The notes under the pieces were generated by a model, which saw only the letters and a list, made by a program, of their open reading frames with translations, ran no database searches and was not told where the DNA came from. Shown here piece by piece: positions 27,815-36,372 of a stretch of DNA of 36,372 nt. Source of the DNA: Streptomyces sp. NBRC 110611. GTDB lineage: Bacteria; Actinomycetota; Actinomycetes; Streptomycetales; Streptomycetaceae. The stretch's first letter is position 1, and every line of letters starts with the position of its first letter. The position numbers and the translations under genes were made by a program. The stretch is taken from the NCBI RefSeq assembly GCF_001590865.1, contig NZ_BBUY01000001.1, positions 673,326 to 709,697 of the forward strand, in the 5' to 3' direction.

Positions 27815-28993
27815 GTGTCGCTGCCACCCCTGGTCGAGCCCGCTGAGGAGCTCACCGTCGACGAGGTCCGCAGGTACTCCCGCCACCTGATCATCCCCGA
27901 TGTCGGGATGGCGGGGCAGAAGCGGCTGAAGAACGCCAAGGTGCTGTGTGTCGGCGCCGGCGGCCTGGGCTCGCCCGCGCTGATGTATCTCGCCGCGGCC
28001 GGCGTGGGCACGCTCGGCATCGTGGAGTTCGACGAGGTCGACGAGTCGAACCTGCAGCGCCAGATCATCCACAGCCAGGCGGACATCGGCCGCTCCAAGG
28101 CCGCGTCCGCCAAGGACACGGTCCTGGGCATCAACCCGTACGTCACGGTCAACCTGCACGAAGAGCGCCTCGACTCCACGAACGTCATGGAGCTGTTCGC
28201 CCAGTACGACCTGATCGTGGACGGTACGGACAACTTCGCCACCCGCTATCTGGTCAACGACGCCTGTGTGCTGCTGAACAAGCCGTACGTCTGGGGCTCG
28301 ATCTACCGCTTCGACGGCCAGGCCTCGGTCTTCTGGTCCGAGCACGGCCCCTGCTACCGCTGCCTGTACCCGGAGCCCCCGCCGCCGGGGATGGTGCCGT
28401 CCTGCGCCGAGGGCGGTGTCCTGGGCGTGCTGTGCGCCTCGATCGGTTCCATCCAGGTCAACGAGGCGATCAAGCTGCTCGCCGGCATCGGTGAGCCGCT
28501 GGTCGGCCGCCTGATGATCTACGACGCACTGGAGATGACGTACCGTCAGGTCAAGGTCCGCAAGGACCCGGACTGCGCGGTCTGCGGCGAGCACCCGACC
28601 GTCACCGAGCTCATCGACTACGAGGCCTTCTGCGGTGTCGTGTCCGAGGAGGCCCAGGAGGCGGCGGCCGGTTCGACGATCACCCCGCGGCAGCTCAAGG
28701 AGTGGATCGACGCCGACGAGAAGATCGACATCATCGACGTCCGCGAGCCCAACGAGTTCGAGATCGTCTCCATCCCCGGCGCCCGGCTGGTCCCGAAGAA
28801 CGAGTTCCTGATGGGCAGCGCCCTCCAGGACCTCCCCCAGGACCGGAAGATCGTCCTGCACTGCAAGACGGGCGTCCGCTCCGCCGAGGTCCTCGCCGTA
28901 CTGAAGTCCGCGGGCTTCTCCGACGCGGTGCACGTCGGCGGCGGCGTCATCGGCTGGGTCAACACGGTCGAGCCGGAGAAGCCGGTCTACTAG
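27815..28993 (+). CDS. moeZ: MoeZ: sulfur-carrier adenylyltransferase/sulfurtransferase
   Basis: MoeZ activates ubiquitin-like sulfur carrier proteins (MoaD, ThiS, CysO types) by C-terminal adenylation, then transfers sulfur from its rhodanese domain; in actinobacteria it serves molybdopterin, cysteine and thio-natural-product pathways. The 392-residue protein has an E1-like domain with GAGGLG (47-52), a zinc site from Cys180, Cys183, Cys254 and Cys257, and Cys197. The C-terminal rhodanese domain has active-site Cys350 in CKTGVRS. Both domains look complete. GTG 27815 (VSLPPLVEPAEEL) is chosen because GAGG at 27805-27808 is correctly spaced and this is the family's start. It ends at a bidirectional terminator. 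Confidence 0.96.
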   Translation: MSLPPLVEPAEELTVDEVRRYSRHLIIPDVGMAGQKRLKNAKVLCVGAGGLGSPALMYLAAAGVGTLGIVEFDEVDESNLQRQIIHSQADIGRSKAASAKDTVLGINPYVTVNLHEERLDSTNVMELFAQYDLIVDGTDNFATRYLVNDACVLLNKPYVWGSIYRFDGQASVFWSEHGPCYRCLYPEPPPPGMVPSCAEGGVLGVLCASIGSIQVNEAIKLLAGIGEPLVGRLMIYDALEMTYRQVKVRKDPDCAVCGEHPTVTELIDYEAFCGVVSEEAQEAAAGSTITPRQLKEWIDADEKIDIIDVREPNEFEIVSIPGARLVPKNEFLMGSALQDLPQDRKIVLHCKTGVRSAEVLAVLKSAGFSDAVHVGGGVIGWVNTVEPEKPVY

Positions 28994-29024
28994 ACACCCG
29001 CCTTACGGGACACACCCGCTGCAT

Positions 29025-29059
29025 ATGAGGCGCCGGTCCCGCGCGGACCGGCGCCTCAT
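29025..29059. terminator. Bidirectional terminator between moeZ and the flippase-like gene
   Basis: A perfect 15-base stem, ATGAGGCGCCGGTCC pairing with 29045-29059, encloses loop CGCGC. It separates two converging genes (stops at 28993 and 29073). Confidence 0.92.
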
Positions 29060-29072
29060 TGCTGCCCGCCGC

Positions 29073-32051
29073 TCAGATCTCGCCCCGGCGCGTCAGATAG
29101 GTGAAGGCCAGCCAGCCCGGCAGCACCGGCAGCCAGAACACCATCAGCCGGAACAGCAGCACCGCCGGGAACGCCGTGTCACCGGCGAGCCCGGCGATCG
29201 TCAGCGCGGTGAGCAGCGCACTCTCGACGGCGCCCAGACCACCCGGTGTCGGGGCGGCCGAGCCCAGCGCGTTCCCGGCGAGGAAGGCGACCGCGATGCT
29301 CGCGTAGCTGAGCTTGTCGCCGCCGCCGAACGCCCGGATCGAGGCGTCCAGGCACATCACGTTCGCCGCCGTCAGCAGCAGCATCCCGCCGATACCGGCG
29401 ACCAGCTTCCGCGGCCGCTGGAGGATGTCCAGCATCCGCGGGACCACGCCCGCGAACAGCGACCGCACCCGCGTCAGGACGAACTTCCGCAGCGCCGGCA
29501 CCGCCGTGACGATCAGCACCAGTACGGCCACGGTCAGCAGCCCGGCGATCACCGTACGGGACGGCGAGATGTCCTGCGTCTGCTCGGTGCCGGTCAGATA
29601 GCCGAAGGCCAGGAGCAGCGTGATGTGGCTGCCCAGCCCGAACAGCTGGGACGCGCCGACGCTGGCCACCGCCAGCCCCGGCCGGACCCCGGCGCGCTGG
29701 AGGAAGCGGGTGTTCAGCGCCACCCCGCCGATCGCGGCGGGGGCCACCAGCTTCACGAAGTTGCCCGCGACCTGCGCGACGACCGTCTTGCCGAACGGCA
29801 CCTTTTCCGTGACGAACCCCAGCAGGCTCATCGCCGCCGCCGGGTACGTCAGCGCCGAGAAGAACAGCGCGACCAGGACCCACCACCACTGGGCCTCGCT
29901 GATCACATCGCCGAGGTTGAAGTTGGCCAGCTGCGACAGCAGCAGATACACCGCGACGGCGCCGGCGATCCAGCTGAGCAGGATCCGCGGACTGAGCCGT
30001 TCCAGCTTCGCCGGTTCGATCACCGCGGTCGGCTGGATCAGCAGCACCTGCCGGCGGATCTGGGCCAGCAGATCCTCCTCCCGGGCCGCCTCCGTCGCCT
30101 CGTCCAGCGCCCGCTTCTCGGCGTGCTTCTCCGCGTGCCGCTCGGCCCGCAGCGTCTTGCGGTCCTTGCGGCCCGCCGCCTCCCGGGCCTCCCGCGCCTC
30201 CTTGGCGGCCTGCGACGCCGCCAGCACCGCCTCACGCTCCCGCTTGGCGCGCTCCCGGGCCAGCTGCCGCAGGGTGGCCCGGGTGGTGCGGCTGAGCGCG
30301 ATCGGCTGGAGCATCGGCAGGCTGTCCGCGATCGCATCCGGGCCGAGCACCTCGACGGCCGCGGCCACCGCGCGCTCGGCGCCGACCCGCAGCCCCAGGG
30401 TGGCGAGCAGCTGGGCGATATCCATCCGGAGCACCAGATCACCGGCCGCGATCTCACCGCCGCGCAGATCGGTCAGCACGACATTGCCGGAACGATCCAC
30501 CAGCAGGGCGTCCCCGACCAGCCGCCGGTGCGCGATCCGGCGCGACTGCAGCGCCTCGACCTGCCGCCATGCGCTGTGCATCAGCGCGTCGGTGATCTCC
30601 TCGTCGGCGAGCGAGTCCAGGGTCCGGCCCCCGATGTGCTCGTAGACCAGCATCACCGCGTCCGGGCCGAGCTCCGAGGTGGCGATCAGCTTGGGCGCGT
30701 TCGCGCCCGCCGCGATCGCCGCGTACGCCAGCAGCGCCTCCTGCTCCAGGGCCTGGCGCAGCGACTGCAGACTGCGGCGCTGGTTGATACCGCCGCGCAG
30801 CGACAGCCGCCGCCACACCCGGTAGAAGAACCCCTGGGCCTGCTGTTCACGGTCGACGACGGTGACGTCGATGGGCGGGCCGTCCTCCAGGGTGACGAGG
30901 TAGCGGCGGCCGCGGTCGGTGTTCTCGTGCTGCTCCGGGCCGCCGGCGTCCTCCGCGCGCAGCGCGCTGACCGGGCGGAAGCCGACCCGGCGCAGACCCG
31001 CGAGGAGGTTCTGGCCGGTGGGGCGGACGTTGGGGGAGCCCACGGCGTAGACGGTGCCGTAGGCGACGGTCCAGCCGATCAGTACCGTCGTGATGATCGC
31101 GAACGGGGTGGTGTACTTCCCCACCAGCACCGCGAACGCCTCCAGCAGCAGCACGCCCCACATCGCGACCCGCCAGCGCGGCCGCCGGGACATTCCCACC
31201 GCCGTCATATAGGCGATCACCGGCGCCAGATAGCTGTGCACCGGAGCGGAGAGCGAACCGTTCGCCAGTGGCTGGGTCAGCGCGACCCGGATGGAGGCGG
31301 GCGCGGCCTCGGCCACCCACAGGTCGGTGGCGAGCGACACCCCGTGCGCGAGGACGGCGGCGAGCACCCCGTCCGCGATCCGCAGCCCGTCCCGCTTGAT
31401 CAGCCGCTCCACGGCGAACGCCACCGGCACCAGCAGCACCGCGACGCTGGACGTCAGCCCGGCGAGGCTGATCAGCAGCGCGGGCGCCGCCTTGGCGCCG
31501 GTGCCGATGTCCCGTGCCAGGCCCGCGGTGGTGCCGTGGGCGAATGTGGCCAGGCCGAGGACGAGGGCGATCCCGGCGATGCCGAGCAGCAGCCGGAGCA
31601 GATCGGCGGGCCGGTGCACCCGGGCGGGCAGCAGCGGCTCGTCACCGGAGACCCGGTCGACGTGGAATTCGCCGTATTCGCCGGCGCTCACGTCCAGGCG
31701 GTGCGAGCCGCTGCGGGGCCTGCCCCGGCCCGTGCCGGACACCGGCTCCTCGTCCTTCCGGCGCTCGACGGGACCGGCGTGCTCCTGCTCCTCGCGCTCC
31801 TCCGGAACCTGCTTCCGCTCGGGCTCCGCCTCCTCGCGCTGGTCGCGCTGGGATGGTTCGGGCTCCCGGGGCCCCTCCGGCCTCTCGGACGCCCCTGGTC
31901 GTTCGGCCTTCTTGATCGTGCTCGCCTTCTCGGTAGCGGAAGCCGTGCCCGGCCTCCGTCGGTGCTCGACGCGCAGCGCGTCAGGGGCGCCCGCCTCCCG
32001 TGGAGGCGCCGCACCCTGCTGCTCGGCCGTCTCTTCTTGATCTCGTATCAC
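29073..32051 (-). CDS. Large fusion: membrane region, kinase-like domain and LPG-synthase/AglD-like flippase domain
   Basis: The 992-residue protein has four parts. An N-terminal disordered, Glu/Arg-rich region (about 1-120) is followed by a first group of transmembrane helices (about 140-360). A cytosolic kinase-like domain (about 385-590) carries the catalytic-loop-like HRRLVGDALLVDRSGNVVLTDLRG. After a charged coiled coil (AKREREAVLAASQAAKEARE) comes a C-terminal domain of about eight helices (about 690-985) with the UPF0104/lysylphosphatidylglycerol-synthase TM signature (VAPAAIGGVALNTRFLQRAG, then AAPTPGGLGAVES). The kinase loop has RR where HRD has Asp, and DLRG where DFG is expected, so it may be degenerate. 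Members of this TM family move or modify lipid-linked molecules; the substrate is unknown. GTG 32051 has only a weak ribosome site, and other starts are possible. Confidence 0.88.
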   Translation of the reverse strand: MIRDQEETAEQQGAAPPREAGAPDALRVEHRRRPGTASATEKASTIKKAERPGASERPEGPREPEPSQRDQREEAEPERKQVPEEREEQEHAGPVERRKDEEPVSGTGRGRPRSGSHRLDVSAGEYGEFHVDRVSGDEPLLPARVHRPADLLRLLLGIAGIALVLGLATFAHGTTAGLARDIGTGAKAAPALLISLAGLTSSVAVLLVPVAFAVERLIKRDGLRIADGVLAAVLAHGVSLATDLWVAEAAPASIRVALTQPLANGSLSAPVHSYLAPVIAYMTAVGMSRRPRWRVAMWGVLLLEAFAVLVGKYTTPFAIITTVLIGWTVAYGTVYAVGSPNVRPTGQNLLAGLRRVGFRPVSALRAEDAGGPEQHENTDRGRRYLVTLEDGPPIDVTVVDREQQAQGFFYRVWRRLSLRGGINQRRSLQSLRQALEQEALLAYAAIAAGANAPKLIATSELGPDAVMLVYEHIGGRTLDSLADEEITDALMHSAWRQVEALQSRRIAHRRLVGDALLVDRSGNVVLTDLRGGEIAAGDLVLRMDIAQLLATLGLRVGAERAVAAAVEVLGPDAIADSLPMLQPIALSRTTRATLRQLARERAKREREAVLAASQAAKEAREAREAAGRKDRKTLRAERHAEKHAEKRALDEATEAAREEDLLAQIRRQVLLIQPTAVIEPAKLERLSPRILLSWIAGAVAVYLLLSQLANFNLGDVISEAQWWWVLVALFFSALTYPAAAMSLLGFVTEKVPFGKTVVAQVAGNFVKLVAPAAIGGVALNTRFLQRAGVRPGLAVASVGASQLFGLGSHITLLLAFGYLTGTEQTQDISPSRTVIAGLLTVAVLVLIVTAVPALRKFVLTRVRSLFAGVVPRMLDILQRPRKLVAGIGGMLLLTAANVMCLDASIRAFGGGDKLSYASIAVAFLAGNALGSAAPTPGGLGAVESALLTALTIAGLAGDTAFPAVLLFRLMVFWLPVLPGWLAFTYLTRRGEI

Positions 32052-32275
32052 CAGTCACCGTCCGGAAGATGGTGGCACGGCCGACCGGTGGAGGGGGGCA
32101 TCAGGGTGCATTTCGGGGGTACCGCAAGCGGAACCTCCCCACCCGTTGCCGTGCCGGCGCGGCGGTGCACACTCCCCGCCGTACCGGGTCGACGACGCCG
32201 TGCCGCCGGCCTCACGGACGGTGCGGGACCGTGTGTCCGCTCCCATTGTCGGTGCCGTACGGCAGGATGGGCCGA

Positions 32276-32653
32276 ATGAGTGGGACCGGAGAGACCGCGA
32301 CCGGTGAACCGCCCGAGTACCCCGAGTACGCGGAGCGGGTGCTGTCCGTCGCCGAGCTGATCCCGGCGGGCCGGGTGATGACCTACGGGGACGTCGCCGA
32401 GTGGCTGGAGGAGGGAGGACCGCGGCAGGTGGGGCGGGTGATGGCGCTCTACGGTGGCGCGGTGCCCTGGTGGCGGGTGGTGCGCGCGGACGGCCGGCTG
32501 CTCCCCGGCGCCGAGCTGCGGGCCCTGGCGCACTACCGCGAGGAGGGCACACCGCTGCGGGAGGCGGGGCAGGGGGCCGAGGGCCACGCACCGCGGCTCG
32601 ATATGCGGCGGGCCCGGTGGGACGGCCGCCAGGCCGACGACGGCACCGATTAG
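32276..32653 (+). CDS. Alkyltransferase-like protein (MGMT DNA-binding fold, no active-site Cys)
   Basis: The 125-residue protein has the helix-turn-helix fold of O6-methylguanine-DNA methyltransferase: VLSVAELIPAGRVMTYGDVAEWL, then RQVGRVMALYGG. At the place of the active-site PCHRVV it has PWWRVV, so it cannot accept a methyl group. ATL proteins, which usually have PWHR, bind alkylated guanine and recruit nucleotide excision repair. This is probably the Streptomyces counterpart of Rv3204 (memory). ATG 32276 is preceded by CAGGAT (32263-32268) with a seven-base gap, suggesting a leaderless mRNA; ATG 32267 is an alternative. It lies immediately upstream of the DNA-repair helicase gene on the same strand, which fits a repair role. 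Confidence 0.9.
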   Translation: MSGTGETATGEPPEYPEYAERVLSVAELIPAGRVMTYGDVAEWLEEGGPRQVGRVMALYGGAVPWWRVVRADGRLLPGAELRALAHYREEGTPLREAGQGAEGHAPRLDMRRARWDGRQADDGTD

Positions 32654-32736
32654 CGTGTACGGCGGCAAGCCCGCCCCGCGGCCGCACCACCGCATCCCCA
32701 GCACGACCAGCACCCTTCTTTGGACCGGCGATCCAC

Positions 32737-35700
32737 GTGAGCTCCTCCTTCTCGGCCGCTCCGCCCCCACTCTCGGCTCCGCTCGAGGGGGCGGTACCCC
32801 CCTCGCAGCCCCACCGGGCGGGGCGGCGGGACGCCTCCGGCACGTACCGACTGGTGCGCACCCCGCCGGAGCGGGTGGATCCTCCTGCCTTGGACGCAAC
32901 CCAGCGCGCCGTGGTTGACCACCGGCACGGGCCGCTGCTGGTGCTGGCCGGCCCGGGAACCGGCAAGACCACGACGCTGGTGGAGTCGGTCGCCCGCCGG
33001 GTCCGGGCCGGTACCGACCCCGAGCGGATCCTCGTCCTCACCTTCAGCCGCAAGGCCGCCACCGCGCTCCGTGACCGCCTGGCCGTCCGCCTGGGGACCG
33101 GCTTCACCCCGCAGGCGACCACGTTCCACTCCTTCTGCTACGCCCTGGTCCGCGCCCACCAGGACGCCGACCTGTTCGCCGATCCCCTGCGGCTGCTGTC
33201 CGGCCCCGAACAGGACCTCGTCGTCCGCGAGCTCCTCGAAGGACAGGCGGAGCTGGCCGCCGCCGGCCGCGACCGGACCGGCTGGCCGGACGAACTGCGG
33301 GCCTGTCTGACCACCCGCGGCTTCGCCGACGAGGTCCGCGCGGTGCTCGCCCGCAGCCGCGAACTGGGCCTGGGCCCGGAGGCCCTCGGCGACTTCGCCC
33401 GGCGCACCGGCCGCCCCGACTGGAGCGCCGCGGCCGGCTTCCTCGCCGAATACCTCGACGTCCTGGATGCCCAAGGGGTCGTGGACTACGCCGAGCTGGT
33501 GCATCGCGCGGTGCTGCTCGCCGGCCGTCCCGACGTCGCGGCCGAGCTGGGCGCCCGTTATGACGCGGTCTACGTCGACGAGTACCAGGACACCGACGCC
33601 GCCCAGGTGCGGCTGCTGCGCGCCGTCGCCGGCAACGTGCCCCCCGCCACCGCCGGCCGGTCCCCCCGGGCCGCGGCCGCACCCGGCTCCCCGGGCCGTA
33701 CCCTCATCGCCTTCGGCGACCCCGACCAGTCGATCTACGCGTTCCGGGGCGCCGACGTCAACGGCATCCTCGACTTCCCCGAGACCTTCCGGCGCGCCGA
33801 CGGCACCCCCGCCCCGGTGGCCGTCCTCGGCACCTCCCGGCGCTCGGGCGCCGCCCTGCTGGCGGCCACCCGGCTGCTCACCCGCCGGATGCCGGTCACC
33901 CGCCTGCCCGCCGAGAAGGTCCGCGCGCACCGCGAGCCGGTCCCGGTACGGGACGGCGGCCGCGTCGAGGTGTACACGTACCCGACGCCCGGCGGCGAAC
34001 TCGACAACATCGCCGACATCCTGCGCCGCGCCCATCTCGAGGACGGCGTGCCCTGGGGCGAGATGGCCGTCCTCGTACGCGCCGGGGGGCGCTCGATACC
34101 CGGTGTGCGCCGTGCGCTCACCTCGGCCGGGGTACCGCTCGACATCGACGGCGACGATCTGCCGCTACGCCATGAACCGGCCGTCGCCCCCCTGCTGACC
34201 GCCCTGCGGGTGGCCGCACACGGGGCACTGGCCCGCCCCGCCGCCGATGCCACCGCCGCCGTCGGTGACGCTCCTGAGGACGCCACCGCCGCCGGAGGCG
34301 TGACCGAGGACGCCCCCGCCGACGCCCCCGAAGACGCTCCGGCCCCCGACGACACCGCCCCGGCGTACCGGCTCGACACCGAAACCGCCCTCGACCTGCT
34401 CACCTCCCCCCTGGGCGGTATGGACTCCGCCGACCTCCGGCGCCTGGGCCGCGCCCTGCGCGAGGAGGAGCGCGCCGCCGGCCGGCCGCTGCCGCGCCCC
34501 TCCGACGAACTGATCGCCCAGGCCCTCGCCGAACCCCAGCGCCTGATCGCGCACGACCCCGGTTACGCCCGCGGCGCCCAGCGGCTCGGGCTGCTGCTGC
34601 GCAAGGCCCGCGAACTGCTCGCCGGCGACGGCACCGCCGAGCAGGCGCTGTGGGAGCTGTGGGACGGCACCCCCTGGCCGGGACGCCTGGAGCGGGCCGC
34701 CCGCCGCGGCGGCGCCGCCGGCCGCAACGCCGACCGCGACCTGGACGCGGTGGTCGCCCTCTTCGAGACCGCCGCCCGCGCCGAGGAGCGCACCGGCGGC
34801 CGCGGCGCCCTGAACTTCCTCGAGGAACTCGACGCCCAGGACATCGCCGCCGACACCCTCACCCGCCGCACCGTACGGCCCGACGCCGTACGGCTGATGA
34901 CCGCCCACCGCGCCAAGGGCCTGGAATGGCGGCTCGTCGTCGTCGCCGGCGTCCAGGAGGGGCTCTGGCCCGACCTGCGCCGCCGCGGCTCCCTGCTGGA
35001 AGCCGACCGGATCGGCCGCGACGGCCTCGCCGAACCGCTCACCCCGGGCGCCCTGCTCGCCGAGGAACGCCGGCTGTTCTACGTGGCCGCCACCCGCGCC
35101 CGCGAGCGCCTGGTCGTGACCGCCGTGAAGGCCGCCGCCGACGACGGCGACCAGCCCTCCCGTTTCCTCACCGAGCTGGGCGTCACCCCCCAGGACGTCA
35201 CCGGCCGTCCCCGCCGCCCCCTCTCGGTCGCCGCGCTCGTCGCCGAACTGCGCGCCACCACCGTCGACCCGGACGCCGGCCCCGCCCTGCGCGAGGCCGC
35301 CGCCCAGCGCCTCGCCAAGCTGGCCGCGCTGCACGACGACGACCACAAGCCCCTGGTGCCGGCCGCCCACCCCGACAACTGGTGGGGCCTCGCCGAACCC
35401 ACCCACAGCAGCGTCCCGCTGCGCGACCGCGACCGGCCCGTGCTCCTCTCCGGCAGCGCCCTCGACCAGCTCGCCCACACCTGCTCCCTGCAGTGGTTCC
35501 TGGGCCGCGAGGTCAAGGCGGACGCCCCCGCCACCGCCGCCCAGGGCTTCGGCAACGTCGTCCACGTCCTCGCCGACGAGGTCGCCTCCGGCCGCACCCC
35601 CGCCGACCTGGCCGTCCTGATGGAGCGCCTGGACTCCGTATGGGACGCGCTCGCCTTCGACGCCCCCTGGAAGTCCCGCCAGGAGAAGGACCACGCCCGC

Positions 35701-36246
35701 GCCGCCCTGGAGCGCTTCCTGCGCTGGCACGTCATGGAGCGCGAGACCCGCGGCCGCGACACCGTCGCCACCGAGCACGACTTCGACCTCACCCTCCGGG
35801 CGGGCACCTGCCAGGTCCGTATCCGCGGCAGCATGGACCGGGTCTCCCGGGACGCGCAGGGCCGGGCCTACGTCGTCGACTTCAAGACCGGCAAGCAGAA
35901 ACCGACCGGACCCGAGGTCGCCCGCCACCCCCAGCTCGCCGTCTACCAGCTCGCGGTGCGCGAGGGCGCTCTCGACGACGCCTTCGACGGCCGCACACCG
36001 GACGCCGGCGGTGCCGAACTGGTGCACCTGCGGCTCGGCGCGCCCCAGAAGGAGGGCGGCGAGACACTGCCCGCCGTACAGGCGCAGCAGCCGCTGGACG
36101 GCGACTGGGCGGGCGAACTCCTCGCCACCGCCGCGGCCCGCGTCCTGGAGGAGCGGTTCACGCCCACGACCGGCACGCACTGCACACACTGCGCGTTCCG
36201 GACTTCCTGCAGCGCGGTGCCGGAGGGCCGGCAGGTTCTTGAGTAG
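32737..36246 (+). CDS. adnA: AdnA-type UvrD helicase with C-terminal RecB/AddB-like nuclease
   Basis: AdnAB is the actinobacterial double-strand-break resecting motor-nuclease. The 1169-residue protein has a superfamily 1 helicase with Walker A GPGTGKTT (from residue 72), VDEYQDTD (Asp281-Glu282), GDPDQSIYAFRG (327-338), TAHRAKGLEW, and motif VI ATRARERL (about 785-792). The nuclease domain has Asp1034, Asp1048 and Lys1050 in VVDFKTGK, and four cysteines (916, 1149, 1152, 1158) spaced like the AddB iron-sulfur clamp. GTG 32737 is chosen by similarity of the N-terminus; the ribosome site is weak. Residues about 9-20 come from a palindromic element, and an Ala/Asp/Pro-rich insert (about residues 500-545) is odd. 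By order it should be the first subunit, with its partner just past the window end. Confidence 0.93.
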   Translation: MSSSFSAAPPPLSAPLEGAVPPSQPHRAGRRDASGTYRLVRTPPERVDPPALDATQRAVVDHRHGPLLVLAGPGTGKTTTLVESVARRVRAGTDPERILVLTFSRKAATALRDRLAVRLGTGFTPQATTFHSFCYALVRAHQDADLFADPLRLLSGPEQDLVVRELLEGQAELAAAGRDRTGWPDELRACLTTRGFADEVRAVLARSRELGLGPEALGDFARRTGRPDWSAAAGFLAEYLDVLDAQGVVDYAELVHRAVLLAGRPDVAAELGARYDAVYVDEYQDTDAAQVRLLRAVAGNVPPATAGRSPRAAAAPGSPGRTLIAFGDPDQSIYAFRGADVNGILDFPETFRRADGTPAPVAVLGTSRRSGAALLAATRLLTRRMPVTRLPAEKVRAHREPVPVRDGGRVEVYTYPTPGGELDNIADILRRAHLEDGVPWGEMAVLVRAGGRSIPGVRRALTSAGVPLDIDGDDLPLRHEPAVAPLLTALRVAAHGALARPAADATAAVGDAPEDATAAGGVTEDAPADAPEDAPAPDDTAPAYRLDTETALDLLTSPLGGMDSADLRRLGRALREEERAAGRPLPRPSDELIAQALAEPQRLIAHDPGYARGAQRLGLLLRKARELLAGDGTAEQALWELWDGTPWPGRLERAARRGGAAGRNADRDLDAVVALFETAARAEERTGGRGALNFLEELDAQDIAADTLTRRTVRPDAVRLMTAHRAKGLEWRLVVVAGVQEGLWPDLRRRGSLLEADRIGRDGLAEPLTPGALLAEERRLFYVAATRARERLVVTAVKAAADDGDQPSRFLTELGVTPQDVTGRPRRPLSVAALVAELRATTVDPDAGPALREAAAQRLAKLAALHDDDHKPLVPAAHPDNWWGLAEPTHSSVPLRDRDRPVLLSGSALDQLAHTCSLQWFLGREVKADAPATAAQGFGNVVHVLADEVASGRTPADLAVLMERLDSVWDALAFDAPWKSRQEKDHARAALERFLRWHVMERETRGRDTVATEHDFDLTLRAGTCQVRIRGSMDRVSRDAQGRAYVVDFKTGKQKPTGPEVARHPQLAVYQLAVREGALDDAFDGRTPDAGGAELVHLRLGAPQKEGGETLPAVQAQQPLDGDWAGELLATAAARVLEERFTPTTGTHCTHCAFRTSCSAVPEGRQVLE
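32761..32794. repeat. Palindromic element at the start of the helicase-nuclease gene
   Basis: CCGCCCCC (32761-32768) pairs with GGGGGCGG (32787-32794); the loop holds CTCTCGGCTCCGCTCGA, which nearly equals the core of the element at 15276-15308. It is followed by TACCCCCC. It encodes PPPLSAPLEGAV in the non-conserved N-terminus. Confidence 0.75.
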
Positions 36247-36372
36247 CCTCCCCCGTTGTCGGCCCGAGCGGTCGCCCGCAGGCCGGCGCTGCGGGTACGA
36301 GCTCTGCCGCAACGGCGATCAGCCACAATGGTGTGGGTCCGGCAGCATGGACGGCGGCAGAAGCGAGAGGTT
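36247..36372. other. Right-end intergenic region
   Basis: These 126 bases follow the helicase-nuclease stop. No complete gene is visible. The last bases (AAGCGAGAGGTT) look like a ribosome site, so the next plus-strand gene probably starts just beyond the window. Confidence 0.45.

Noticed and set aside
29025..32279. 1084-codon plus-strand frame opposite the flippase/kinase fusion
   Set aside because: Composition (Arg/Gln/His-rich) is typical of an antisense shadow; the minus strand has clear membrane helices and domain motifs.
34165..36312. 715-codon minus-strand frame opposite the helicase-nuclease
   Set aside because: Gly/Val/Ala-rich shadow; the plus strand carries every helicase and nuclease motif.

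Overview
This window is a high-GC actinobacterial chromosome segment, almost certainly Streptomyces. The evidence is strong third-position G/C in the real frames, GTG starts, AGGAG/GGAGG ribosome sites, TANNNT boxes 6-7 nt upstream of ATG (leaderless genes), and conserved Streptomyces gene order. No rRNA, tRNA, CRISPR array, transposase, phage gene or attachment site was found. It reads as core chromosome with many short repeats. All similarity statements come from memory of the families; no search was run.

Layout. (1) 1-3122: the 3' part of a membrane HtrA-like serine protease whose N-terminus lies off the window, then tatB and a conserved protein of unknown function. (2) 3123-9511: mrp (Fe-S carrier ATPase); an overlapping pair of an MgtE-like protein without a channel domain and a DUF1003 membrane protein; a lipoprotein; a small conserved protein; and corA. 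Three of these are linked to divalent cations by family. (3) 10083-14520: a SUFU-domain protein, a zinc-ribbon protein, a PHP phosphoesterase, a MarC membrane protein, a 50-residue protein and an alpha/beta hydrolase. (4) 14619-22637: DEAD-box RNA helicase, ferritin-like protein, small membrane protein, DUF3107, TetR regulator, acidic small protein, alpha/beta hydrolase and a DUF3152 protein with a complete metzincin motif. As I recall, this block resembles M. tuberculosis Rv3207c-Rv3211, where the TetR gene is fasR. (5) 22850-27592: a tightly coupled cluster of PelF-like glycosyltransferase, small protein, polytopic membrane protein and sugar-nucleotide epimerase, which looks like exopolysaccharide synthesis. 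(6) 27815-36246: moeZ, a very large flippase/kinase-like fusion, an alkyltransferase-like protein whose active-site Cys is Trp, and an AdnA-type helicase-nuclease. The partner helicase gene probably starts just beyond the right edge.

Themes. Several genes (protease, the gene at 2214, DUF1003, the zinc-ribbon gene) carry short tandem duplications across or beside their stop codons. Palindromic GC-rich hairpins recur both between genes and inside coding sequences. Converging genes are separated by near-perfect bidirectional terminators at 3023, 13262 and 29025; 18531 serves the DUF3107 gene. The most interesting candidate system is the polysaccharide cluster 22850-27592. It pairs a PelF-type transferase with an epimerase, like Pel and fungal galactosaminogalactan clusters, and has a possible vestige of a lost downstream gene.
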